This document shows, piece by piece, positions 1 to 6,300 of a stretch of 12,322 nucleotides of DNA. The DNA is from Candidatus Falkowbacteria bacterium CG02_land_8_20_14_3_00_36_14 (GTDB lineage Bacteria > Patescibacteriota > Patescibacteriia > Patescibacteriales > UM-FILTER-36-11), in NCBI GenBank assembly GCA_002781265.1, contig PETS01000138.1, positions 1 to 12,322 of the forward strand. Reading direction: 5' to 3'. Position numbers and translations under genes: made by a program. The notes under the pieces were generated by a model. That model ran no database searches, was not told the origin of the DNA, and saw nothing but the letters and a program-made list of their open reading frames with translations. The first letter of the stretch is position 1. Each line of letters opens with the position of its first letter.

Positions 1-2
1 AA

Positions 3-71
3 AAATTAAATTATTTAACTCCCAATGAAGTAATTGCTAAATATATTGAAAGTGGTGCAGTTAAACCTTGA
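3..71 (+). pseudogene. C-terminal tail of a probable DDE/integrase-core transposase, cut by the window edge
   Basis: An open frame enters from the left edge and ends at TGA 69-71. Its last residues read NYLTPNEVIAKYIESGAVKP. The phrase 'LNYLTPNEV' is typical of the extreme C-terminus of integrase-core (rve, IS3/IS481/IS30-like) transposases, where a 'L.Y.TP.E' motif follows the catalytic glutamate region. Only about 22 residues are visible, so neither the catalytic residues nor the IS family can be judged, and the gene could be whole outside the window. No clear terminal inverted repeat is visible just downstream. The stretch 72-206 that follows is very AT-rich and shows no gene. Confidence 0.4.
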
Positions 72-206
72 ATTTACCTATTAAATTAATATTTGTTTAA
101 TATTAGTAAAAAAATATAAAAATAATAATTTTAAAGAAATAATTTAAAGAGAGTAAAAATTAATAATTTAAGCATATGTAAGAATTATTTAATTTAAGTT
201 TTTTAA

Positions 207-310
207 TGGTGCCTCGGGTGAAAATCCCTGCCTGCTCGCCTCGTAAAGCTATGGCGAAGCGGGCCGGCAGGCAGGGAACTCTCATGGTGTTGCCACCACA
301 CGAGTTTGAG
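207..310 (-). pseudogene. 3' half of a second leucine-type tRNA, T-loop split by a repeat
   Basis: On the - strand this stretch has tRNA-Leu architecture from the anticodon loop to the CCA end. It starts with loop CTCAAAC (310-304), identical to that of the intact neighbour, then 3' anticodon stem TCGTG. A class II variable arm follows (T, GGTG-GCAA-CACC, AT), then T-stem strand GAGAG and TTC. A 49-bp palindromic repeat intervenes before GATT, TTCAC, acceptor strand CCGAGGC and ACCA. Removing the repeat restores the textbook T-loop TTCGATT. No 5' half (expected GCCTCGG... up to a CACGA stem strand) lies upstream; A-rich sequence and the endonuclease remnant lie there instead. The rebuilt T-stem has one A-A mismatch and a G-T pair at the normally invariant G53-C61. 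It is most likely a dead fragment. The anticodon ends in AA; base 34 is uncertain because the 5' exon is missing. Confidence 0.6.
227..275. repeat. 49-bp CCTGCCTGC palindromic repeat inserted in a tRNA T-loop
   Basis: The element starts CCTGCCTGC and ends GCAGGCAGG, a perfect 9-bp terminal inverted repeat. The inner arms (TCGCCTCG against CGAAGCGGGC) pair with a small bulge, so the unit folds into a long hairpin. It sits exactly between TTC and GATT of the reconstructed T-loop. A related core (TGCC-TATC-GGCAGG) occurs at 1033-1049 in this window, which supports a dispersed family. From general knowledge, CCTGCCTGCCGGCAGG-type hairpins are common dispersed repeats in Patescibacteria genomes. 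It has no coding capacity. Confidence 0.7.
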
Positions 311-315
311 TTTTT

Positions 316-798
316 TTAACTTTTATTTATATTAACCGTATTGATAAACTCTTCTGTTTTTATAGATATTCTTATAGTGTACTTCATTTTTTGATTTTTA
401 GATTCTTTAATTCTTTGAATATTAGATTTGAATCCAATTTTTGATATCATTTCCATCACATCACTAGCTATATTGGGGATAATTGTTACAAAGTTTACCA
501 TTTTATATTTTTTGTCAAGATATACTGAGCCATCAGTTTCAATTAATCCTTTCAAACAAGATAAAATATATGTATTATCATTTTTAATCCATTTAGGAAT
601 GGTAATATTTTGTTTAAATTTCGATCCCTTAGCGGTCTTCCATCCAAGTAGCTTTTCCCATTTATTAGAATAACAACTTATATCTATACACCCATCTTTT
701 CTGTTGACTATGGATACTTTATTATATGGAAGTAGTTTTTGAATATTTGCAATTATATTTTTAATAAGATTTTTATATTTTTTATTACAAGTTACTAC
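316..798 (-). pseudogene. LAGLIDADG homing endonuclease, 5'-truncated remnant
   Basis: About 160 codons are open on the - strand, starting immediately after the CCA of tRNA-Leu and stopping five bases before the second tRNA fragment. At 555-529 it encodes LKGLIETDG followed by SVY, a clear LAGLIDADG motif of the 'LxGLxxTDGS' type. Before it come a helix (KYKNLIKNIIANIQKLL), strands, and NITIPKWI, the usual 'I.IP.WI' lead-in to a second LAGLIDADG helix. After it come a strand, the helix ASDVMEMISKIGF, and basic strands ending TIRIS. In two-motif (intein or intron type) enzymes this is the second half of the protein. The first motif is absent, and no ATG, GTG or TTG precedes the conserved part. 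Reading further upstream would translate the tRNA, which is not credible. I infer a remnant left after a deletion, probably inactive. A functional single-motif enzyme with a cryptic start is the less likely alternative. Confidence 0.65.
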
Positions 799-885
799 TG
801 GTGCCGGGAGAGGGACTTGAACCCTCACGAGCTTACGCCCAATGGTGTTTGAGACCATCCTGTCTGCCAATTTCAGCATCCCGGC
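799..885 (-). tRNA. tRNA-Leu (anticodon CAA)
   Basis: The - strand folds into an 87-nt class II tRNA with encoded CCA. Acceptor GCCGGGA pairs with TCCCGGC. The D-arm is CTG, a loop containing TTGG, and CAG. The anticodon stem is ATGGT/ACCAT around CTCAAAC, with anticodon CAA at 851-849. The long variable arm is GGGC-GTAA-GCTC, and the T-arm is GAGGG-TTCAAGT-CCCTC followed by ACCA. All stems are essentially perfect, so it should be functional and read UUG. It has its own consensus promoter about 50 bases upstream. An open frame of 187 codons runs through it into the endonuclease remnant, but its first 27 codons are only a translation of the tRNA. Confidence 0.96.
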
Positions 886-904
886 TTAATTTAACAGTTC
901 TTAT

Positions 905-927
905 AAAAAAACAGACCGCAGGCCTGT
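905..927 (-). promoter_or_regulatory. Hairpin with U-tract at the 5' end of the tRNA-Leu transcript
   Basis: On the - strand, ACAGGCC-TGC-GGTCTGT (927-911) forms a 7-bp stem with a 3-nt loop, followed by six T (910-905). The stem has a G-U pair that works only in the - strand RNA (the + strand would have A-C), so it is oriented for - strand transcription. It looks like a small intrinsic terminator, but it begins at the predicted start of transcription and ends 19 bases before the tRNA. It could instead be a leader stabiliser or processing element. There is no gene further upstream for it to terminate. Confidence 0.5.
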
Positions 928-933
928 AAATTC

Positions 934-962
934 ATTATAATTAATGTTTTTCAAGTTGTCAA
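934..962 (-). promoter_or_regulatory. Perfect sigma-70-type promoter for tRNA-Leu
   Basis: Reading the - strand, TTGACA (962-957) is followed by a 17-base spacer and TATAAT (939-934). Both hexamers match the housekeeping sigma consensus 6/6 at the optimal spacing. The predicted start is around 927, placing the tRNA 5' end about 42 bases downstream. Strong promoters are usual for tRNA genes, and nothing else lies on this strand in front of it. Confidence 0.85.
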
Positions 963-1032
963 AAGTGGTTAAATATTGTAACATATAACACATAACAACA
1001 TTTTATACTTACAACCTCTAAAATCCCCCTAA

Positions 1033-1087
1033 CCATGCCTATCGGCAGGTAGGATTCGTCGCTAATGCTCCGTTCAGGATGACGGGA
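1033..1087. repeat. CCTGCC-type hairpin joined to an ATGACGGGA repeat end
   Basis: TGCC-TATC-GGCA with flanking CC/GG (1033-1049) is a short hairpin related to the CCTGCC element at 227-275. Twenty bases downstream, CTCCGTTCAGGATGACGGGA (1068-1087) is identical over 20 bases to 1483-1502, the right end of the hairpin element at 1417-1500. This copy has no matching left arm, so it looks like a partial or decayed copy. Confidence 0.6.
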
Positions 1088-1114
1088 AGTTTATATATGA
1101 ATTTTTTGTCTTTT

Positions 1115-1165
1115 GTCATCTCGACCGAAGCGGAGCGAAGTGGAGAGATCGCTTTTAAAAAGCGA
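1115..1165. repeat. Dispersed repeat of the 'GTCATCTCGACCGAAG' type plus a small hairpin
   Basis: Bases 1115-1150 read as a run of short GC-rich words (CTCGACCGAAGCGGAGCG, then AAGTGGAGAGATC) that I recognise as a repeat family seen in many metagenomic bacterial genomes. It is followed by a hairpin, TCGCTTTT against AAAAGCGA (1149-1165). It has no coding frame. Only one copy is present here, so the repeat status rests on recall. Confidence 0.5.
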
Positions 1166-1180
1166 CTAAATCAAAGTATT

Positions 1181-1203
1181 CCTCGAAGCTCTGCTCCGGG
1201 GTA
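1181..1203 (+). repeat. 23-bp direct repeat, copy 1
   Basis: This copy (CCTCGAAGCTCTG then CTCCGGGGTA) matches 1270-1292 at 20 of 23 positions in the same orientation, 89 bases apart. The ends CCTCG and CGGGG are near-complementary, so each unit can form a weak hairpin. Confidence 0.6.
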
Positions 1204-1269
1204 TTCCTTGCAAGGAAGAGTTTGAGAAACCATTGGTTTTTCAAAATAATTAAAACTACCTTGAGGATA

Positions 1270-1292
1270 CCTCGCAGCTCTGTTGCGGGGTA
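1270..1292 (+). repeat. 23-bp direct repeat, copy 2
   Basis: This is the second copy of the unit at 1181-1203 (CCTCGCAGCTCTG then TTGCGGGGTA), with three substitutions. GATA precedes it and AATT follows it, whereas copy 1 is preceded by TATT and followed by TTCC, so the similarity does not extend far into the flanks. Confidence 0.6.
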
Positions 1293-1340
1293 ATTCATTA
1301 TTATTTATAGATTAACAATGTTCAAGGCGACTTAAAAGGG

Positions 1341-1370
1341 ATTCCTTTCCGCCAGCGGGCGGATCGGAAT
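1341..1370. repeat. Nested hairpin repeat
   Basis: The inner stem CCGCC-AGCG-GGCGG (1349-1362) is enclosed by an outer stem ATTCC (1341-1345) with GGAAT (1366-1370). The sequence continues into GACAAAAG, a common tail of short dispersed 'GGAATGACAAAAG' repeats. There is no T-run on either side, so a terminator role is unlikely. Confidence 0.55.
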
Positions 1371-1416
1371 GACAAAAGAGGGAATATCACTTCAATCGGG
1401 ATGTCAAAATGTATTT

Positions 1417-1500
1417 CCGTCATTGTGAGGATGTAAGGCCGAAGAATCCCGTTGATAGAAGCAATAAATGCGGGATCCTTCACTCCGTTCAGGATGACGG
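1417..1500. repeat. 84-bp hairpin element with CCGTCAT/ATGACGG ends
   Basis: Terminal inverted repeats CCGTCAT (1417-1423) and ATGACGG (1494-1500) enclose a second inverted pair, GAAGAATCCCG (1441-1451) and CGGGATCCTTC (1471-1481), complementary at 10 of 11 positions. The unit would fold into one long stem. It resembles the widespread CGTCATTGCGAGG...AATCCC family of short palindromic repeats. A further right-end fragment (GTTCAGGATGACGGAAGTT, 1506-1524) follows directly. It is non-coding and could be mobilised in trans like a MITE or REP, though no transposase partner is visible. Confidence 0.65.
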
Positions 1501-1559
1501 GAGAAGTTCAGGATGACGGAAGTTTGGCGTTTTTATTTTTTCATTTTTAATTTTTTAAG

Positions 1560-2327
1560 ATGGGCAAGATAATTTCCATTGTCAATCAAAAAGGGGGAGT
1601 GGGCAAGACCACGACGGCGGTTAATTTGGGCGCTTATCTAAGCTATTTAGGCAAGCGCGTTCTTTTGGTTGACGTTGATCCGCAGGCCAATGCCACTTCC
1701 GGGATTGGGATTGACCATAAAAGTTTAGAACATGGCATTTACGAGGCGTTAATCGGCGAAAAGGAAATTTTTGCTATTATCAAACGGACCTTGCAGGAAG
1801 GATTAGAAATTGCCCCCTCAACAATTGCCTTAGCCGGCGCCGGCGTGGAGCTGGTGAATATGGAAGACCGGGAATTCAAATTGGCGCGCATATTAAGCGC
1901 CGTAAAAAATGAATACGATTATATTATTATTGACGGGCCGCCTTCTCTCGGGCTGTTGACGGTAAACAGTTTAGTCGCGGCTGATGAGATATTAATTCCC
2001 ATTCAGAGCGAATATTACGCCTTGGAGGGCTTAAGCCAGCTTTTGGAAACCATCAGTCTGGTGCAGAATAATTTAAAGCCGGAGCTCGGAATAATGGGCG
2101 CGGTTATAACTATGTATGATAAGCGCAACCGCTTGTCCGGTTTGGTAATGAATGAATTATACCAATATTTTCCCAACCGCGTATTTCGGTCAATAATCCC
2201 GAGAAGCGTGCGGCTGGCCGAAGCACCCAGTTATGGCCGTTCCATCCTGCATTATGACGCCAAATCAAAAGGCGGAAGGGCGTATGAGCGGCTGGCCAAG
2301 GAAGTGATTGATTTAGAATTAAAGTAA
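1560..2327 (+). CDS. parA: ParA/Soj-type chromosome partitioning ATPase
   Basis: This 255-residue cytoplasmic P-loop ATPase of the MinD/ParA family works with ParB to segregate chromosome origins; its ATP-bound dimer binds DNA non-specifically and is released by ParB. The deviant Walker A KGGVGKTT is at residues 11-18, with the signature lysine K11. The switch motif VDVDPQAN is at 37-44, and Walker B DYIIIDGPPSLG at 120-131. The late motif IIPRSVRLAEAPSYG is the ParA/Soj family hallmark. Length is normal for chromosomal Soj (about 250-260), with no N-terminal HTH of the kind found in plasmid P1-type ParA. The ATG fits the usual family N-terminus (MGKIISIVNQKGG), though no Shine-Dalgarno sequence precedes it, only T-rich sequence. 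parB follows after 80 bases that contain a perfect palindrome. Confidence 0.96.
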   Translation: MGKIISIVNQKGGVGKTTTAVNLGAYLSYLGKRVLLVDVDPQANATSGIGIDHKSLEHGIYEALIGEKEIFAIIKRTLQEGLEIAPSTIALAGAGVELVNMEDREFKLARILSAVKNEYDYIIIDGPPSLGLLTVNSLVAADEILIPIQSEYYALEGLSQLLETISLVQNNLKPELGIMGAVITMYDKRNRLSGLVMNELYQYFPNRVFRSIIPRSVRLAEAPSYGRSILHYDAKSKGGRAYERLAKEVIDLELK

Positions 2328-2329
2328 GA

Positions 2330-2375
2330 TTTTTTGGACATCCGATGTCCAATTGGACATCGGATGTCCAAAAAA
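2330..2375. repeat. 46-bp perfect palindrome between parA and parB
   Basis: Starting two bases after the parA stop, TTTTTT plus GGACATCCGATGTCCAA is followed directly by its exact reverse complement, ending in AAAAAA, with centre AATT (2351-2354). Each half is itself quasi-palindromic (GGACATC-C-GATGTCC and GGACATC-G-GATGTCC), so the 7-mer GGACATC occurs four times in alternating orientation. As RNA it would form a stem of about 21 bp. The T-run is 5' and the A-run 3' on both strands, so it is not an ordinary intrinsic terminator. Possible roles are a dispersed palindromic repeat, an operator for two dimers, or an mRNA processing or stability hairpin. It does not resemble the canonical parS sequence. 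Confidence 0.9.
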
Positions 2376-2407
2376 ATTTATAATTAAAATTTAAAAATTA
2401 TAAAAAT

Positions 2408-3286
2408 ATGTCAAATGGATTGGGCAGGGGATTAGGATCATTAATCCCTAATAAAATAAATAAAATAACCACGACCGCGTCCGGCGAGGCAGTGATTGAT
2501 ATTATTTCTGAAAGCGATAAAGGCAAAGTATTGCAGGTAGCCATTGATAAAATAAAAATAAATCCGCTGCAGCCACGGAAAAGATTTTCCGATCATCAGA
2601 TGGAGGAATTACAGGAATCCATCAAGCAATATGGGATAATCCAGCCACTGATTGTCACGGCTAAAAACGGCGAATTTGAGCTTATCGCCGGCGAGCGCCG
2701 CTTGCGGTCGGCCAAAGCCGTTGGTCTGGATAAAGTGCCGGTAATTATCAGGCAGGCCAGCGAGCAGGAAAAATTGGAAGTGGCTTTAATTGAAAATATT
2801 CAGCGGGAAAATTTAAATCCAGTGGAAACGGCCCTGGCTTACCGCAAGCTGATTGACGAGTTTAATTTAAAGCAGGAAGAAATGGCCAGGCGCGTCGGCA
2901 AATCCAGGTCGTCAATCACTAATTCTTTGCGCATTTTAAATTTGCCGGAAGAAATTCAGCTGGCTTTAATGGAAGGAAAAATAAGCGAAGGCCATGCTAA
3001 AGTTTTAGCTGGCTTAGATTCCGAAGCCAAGCAGCTGGCTTTATTCAGGAAAATAATCCATAACGGCATCACTGTTTCCGGCACGGCTATGGAGACCAGG
3101 CGCATGGGCGGCACCAAATTCGCCCGAGTCAAAATAAATTACAAAGATAAGGATAAAGAATTCGCTTTCCGGGAATTTTTCGGTACCAAAGTGGAAATTA
3201 GCAGGAACAAAAATGGCGGTCAAATTTTAATTGTTTTTTATTCTAATGAAGAGCTGGAGGCGATGGCGGAGAAGATAAAAAAATAA
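2408..3286 (+). CDS. parB: ParB/Spo0J-type chromosome partitioning protein
   Basis: This is a 292-residue centromere-binding CTPase clamp that loads at parS and stimulates ParA. The N-terminus GLGRGLGSLIP (4-14) is the family signature and carries the ParA-activating basic peptide. The nucleotide-binding domain includes INPLQPRKRF (51-60), KQYGIIQPLIV (73-83) and GERRLRSAKAVGL (95-107). ALIENIQRENLNPVE (126-140) leads to the helix-turn-helix around LKQEEMARRVGKSRSSITNSLRIL (154-177), which reads parS. The C-terminal about 45 residues (FFGTKVEISRNKNGGQILIVFYSNEELEAM) match the dimerisation domain. Length is typical. The 28-residue low-complexity linker after the N-terminal peptide is ordinary. 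The ATG sits in A/T-rich sequence without a Shine-Dalgarno. No TGTTTCACGTGAAACA-like parS is visible in this window, so the site must lie elsewhere or differ. Confidence 0.96.
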   Translation: MSNGLGRGLGSLIPNKINKITTTASGEAVIDIISESDKGKVLQVAIDKIKINPLQPRKRFSDHQMEELQESIKQYGIIQPLIVTAKNGEFELIAGERRLRSAKAVGLDKVPVIIRQASEQEKLEVALIENIQRENLNPVETALAYRKLIDEFNLKQEEMARRVGKSRSSITNSLRILNLPEEIQLALMEGKISEGHAKVLAGLDSEAKQLALFRKIIHNGITVSGTAMETRRMGGTKFARVKINYKDKDKEFAFREFFGTKVEISRNKNGGQILIVFYSNEELEAMAEKIKK

Positions 3287-3360
3287 ATTTCTAATATCCA
3301 ATTAAATTTATAATTAATAATATAATTTAGCATTTGTCATTTTATTGGAAATTAGTAATT
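3286..3360. repeat. Imperfect inverted repeat in the parB-dnaE gap
   Basis: A 17-base arm beginning at the last base of the parB stop (AATTTCTAATATCCAAT, 3286-3302) is complementary at 15 of 17 positions to ATTGGAAATTAGTAATT (3344-3360). The loop is 41 bases and AT-rich. No GC-rich stem or U-run marks it as an intrinsic terminator. It ends 22 bases before dnaE and could be a decayed dispersed repeat. A TATAAT at 3321-3326 lies in the loop but lacks a matching -35. Confidence 0.5.
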
Positions 3361-3382
3361 AGGTATTCTTATTTTATATTTT

Positions 3383-6300
3383 ATGCGTTTTGTCCATCTG
3401 CACAATCATTCCCACTACTCGCTGCTTGACGGGCTGTCTAAGATTGACGAGATTATAGAAGCCGCTTTAACAGACGGAGCGCCGGCTATCGGCTTGACTG
3501 ACCATGGGACAATGTACGGCGCTATTGAATTTTATCAAAAATGCCGGCAGGCGGGCATTAAGCCGATTATCGGCATTGAGGCGTATTTGGCCCCTAATTC
3601 CAGATTTGATAAAAACACCAAGTCGGATGAGCATAATTATTATCATCTATTGCTTTTGGCAAAAAATAATGAGGGCTATAAAAATTTAATTAAATTGACA
3701 TCCATTGCTCATTTGGAAGGGTTTTATTACAAGCCGAGAATTGATTGGGAAATATTAAAAAAATATAGCCAAGGCCTAATTGCTTCAACTGCCTGCCTGG
3801 GGGGAGAAATTCCCCGCTTGATTTTATCCGGAAAATTGGCCAAAGCCGAAAAAAGAATTTTGGAATATAATGATTTATTCGGCACGGGTAATTTTTATCT
3901 GGAAATAATGCCCCATCTGAATTTGGAGGGCCAAGCCCAAGTAAACAGCCAGCTGATAAAATTTTCCCAAAAATTAAATATACCCCTAGTGGCCACCAAT
4001 GACGCCCATTATTTGAAAAAAGAAGATGATGAAGTGCAGGATGTGCTTCTCTGCCTGCAGAATAAAAAGAAAAAACAGGACAGCGACCGCATGAATATGA
4101 CCGGTGGCAATTATTCCCTCCGCCCCGGGCGGGAAATGGCGGAAGTATTTAAAGATGTTCCCCAAGCCGTTGCCAATACTTTAGCGATTGCGGCCAAATG
4201 CGATATAGAAATAAAATTGGGGAATATCCAGTTGCCCTATTTTATAGTTCCTGCGGGATTTAATGAAAACAATTATCTGGAAAAAATATCCCGGGAAGGT
4301 TTAATTAAGCGTTATGGAAAAAAATATGAAGGAATTGATAATAAAATAAAAGAAAGATTGGATTATGAATTGGCGGTAATTAAGAAGATGGGCTGGCCGT
4401 CCTATTTTTTAATAGTGGCTGATTTTGTTAATTGGGCCAAGGATAACGGCATTGTCGTCGGACCTGGCCGCGGCTCGGCCTCCGGTTCGTTAGTTTGCTA
4501 TTTAACCGGCATTACCAATTTAGATCCTTTGCAATATGATTTATTATTTGAGCGCTTTTTAAATCCGGACCGCATTTCCATGCCCGATATTGATCTTGAT
4601 TTTGCCGATACCGGGCGCGATAAAGTTATTGCCTATGTTGAGAATAAATACGGAGAAGACCATGTGGCCCAAATTATTACTTTCGGCACCATGGCGGCCA
4701 GAGCCGCGGTCAGGGATGTCGGCCGAGTTTTGGATTATCCTTATGATTATTGCGATAGATTAGCCAAGATGATTCCCATGTTCGCCAAGGTTGAACAGGC
4801 GTTAGAAACAGTGTCGGAATTAAAAGATATGTACAAAAACGATGAAGCGGCGCGTAAAATATTGGATTATGCCCGCAAACTTGAAGGCGTAGCCAGGCAT
4901 GCCTCCACTCATGCCTGCGGGGTTTTAATAACCAAGGATAAATTAACGGAATATGTTCCTTTACAATACGCTTCTTCATCGGATAGAAGCGTTGTCTCCC
5001 AATATTCATTGCATCCCATAGAAGAGCTGGGCCTTTTAAAAATGGATTTTTTAGGCCTGAAAAATTTAACTATTATAGAGCAGGCTTGTAAAATAATAAA
5101 GAATACCCGCGGCCTAGAAATAAATATTGACAATATCCCCCTTAATGATAAAAAAACTTTTCGGTTATTCCAGGGAGGAGCCACTACCGGCGTTTTTCAA
5201 TTTGAATCTTCGGGCATGAAGAGATATTTGCGCGAGTTAAAGCCGACCGAGTTTGAAGATATTATAGCCATGGTCGCCCTTTACCGTCCGGGGCCGATGG
5301 AATGGATACCTGATTATATTATGGGCAAGCACGGCAAAAAGAAACCAACTTATTTACACCCGATACTTGAGCCGATATTGGCTAAAACTTACGGGGTGGC
5401 GCTTTATCAAGAGCAGGTTATGCAAATGGCTAGGGATTTGGCCGGTTTTACCATGGCCGAAGCGGACGTTTTACGCAAAGCGGTTGGAAAAAAAATTTCC
5501 AAACTGCTGGCCGAGCAAAAAGAAAAATTTATTGACGGCTGCGTAAAAAATAGCATCAGTAGCCAGCTGGCGGGAAAGATATTTTCGTTCATTGAGCCGT
5601 TTGCCGGCTATGGCTTTAATCGGTCTCATGCCGCCTGTTATGCCATGATTGGATATGAAACCGCTTATTTGAAAGCCCATTGGCCGACTGAATTTATGGC
5701 CGCTCTCTTGACTTCAGACCAGCAGAATATTGATCGGATTTCCATAGAGATCGAAGAATGCCGGCGCATGGGCATAAAGGTCAGCCGGCCGGACTTAAAC
5801 CAATCTTTCAGTTCTTTTACCGTGATTACCTCCGGTACGGAAAAAAATGAATTAGCCGGATCTGAAGAAATCGTTGATACTATCCGCTTCGGGTTAAAAG
5901 CCATAAAGAATGTGGGTGAAAATATATCTGAAGTAATTATCAAAGAACGAAAAAAAAACGGGCCTTTTAAGGATATTTCTGATTTGCTAGAGCGCGTTAC
6001 CAATAAAGATTTAAATAAAAAATCTCTGGAGAGCTTAATTAAAAGCGGATCTCTTGATAAATTTGGTGAAAGGGGGCAGTTATTGGCCAATATGGAAAAT
6101 TTATTGAACTTCAGCAAGGAAATAACAAAATTGCGCTCCAATGGCCAAGTTAGCTTATTTTTTGATTCCCCGAATATTAATTTGCCGAATAAAGTCAAAT
6201 TAGATCCAGCGCCTAAAGCCAACCGCCAGGAAAGTTTGGCCTGGGAAAAAGAATTATTGGGCATTTACATAAGTGAGCATCCCTTTTCTGATTATAAAAA

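Larger units (their letters stand above)
963..1559. other. Gene-free region filled with dispersed short repeats
   Basis: I see no credible coding frame on either strand between the tRNA promoter and parA. From about 1033 to 1524 the sequence is largely made of short hairpin repeats, listed separately, joined by AT-rich spacers. The last 35 bases before parA are very T-rich. A parA promoter should lie here, but no convincing -35/-10 pair stands out. Confidence 0.7.

Noticed and set aside
428..673. 81-residue hydrophobic frame on the + strand
   Set aside because: It is the exact antisense of the conserved LAGLIDADG region and has no recognisable domain of its own.
316..798. An intact group I intron in a tRNA-Leu
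   Set aside because: Only five bases separate the endonuclease stop from the 3' tRNA segment, no ribozyme core is recognisable, the base before the tRNA segment is not the expected terminal G, and the 5' exon is missing.
799..879. ATG at 879 as the start of the endonuclease gene (187-residue frame)
   Set aside because: The first 27 codons are a translation of the intact tRNA-Leu. This is a well-known false-start pattern, and the endonuclease similarity begins only after the CCA end.
963..1559. A CRISPR array in the repeat-rich region
   Set aside because: The repeats differ from each other, are irregularly spaced and mostly palindromic, and there is no repeat-spacer rhythm and no cas gene.
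2330..2375. The palindrome as an ordinary intrinsic terminator
   Set aside because: On both strands the T-run lies 5' and the A-run 3' of the stem, so no U-tract follows the hairpin.
1560..3382. A canonical parS site near parAB
   Set aside because: No sequence close to TGTTTCACGTGAAACA was seen in the window. The GGACATC palindrome does not resemble it.
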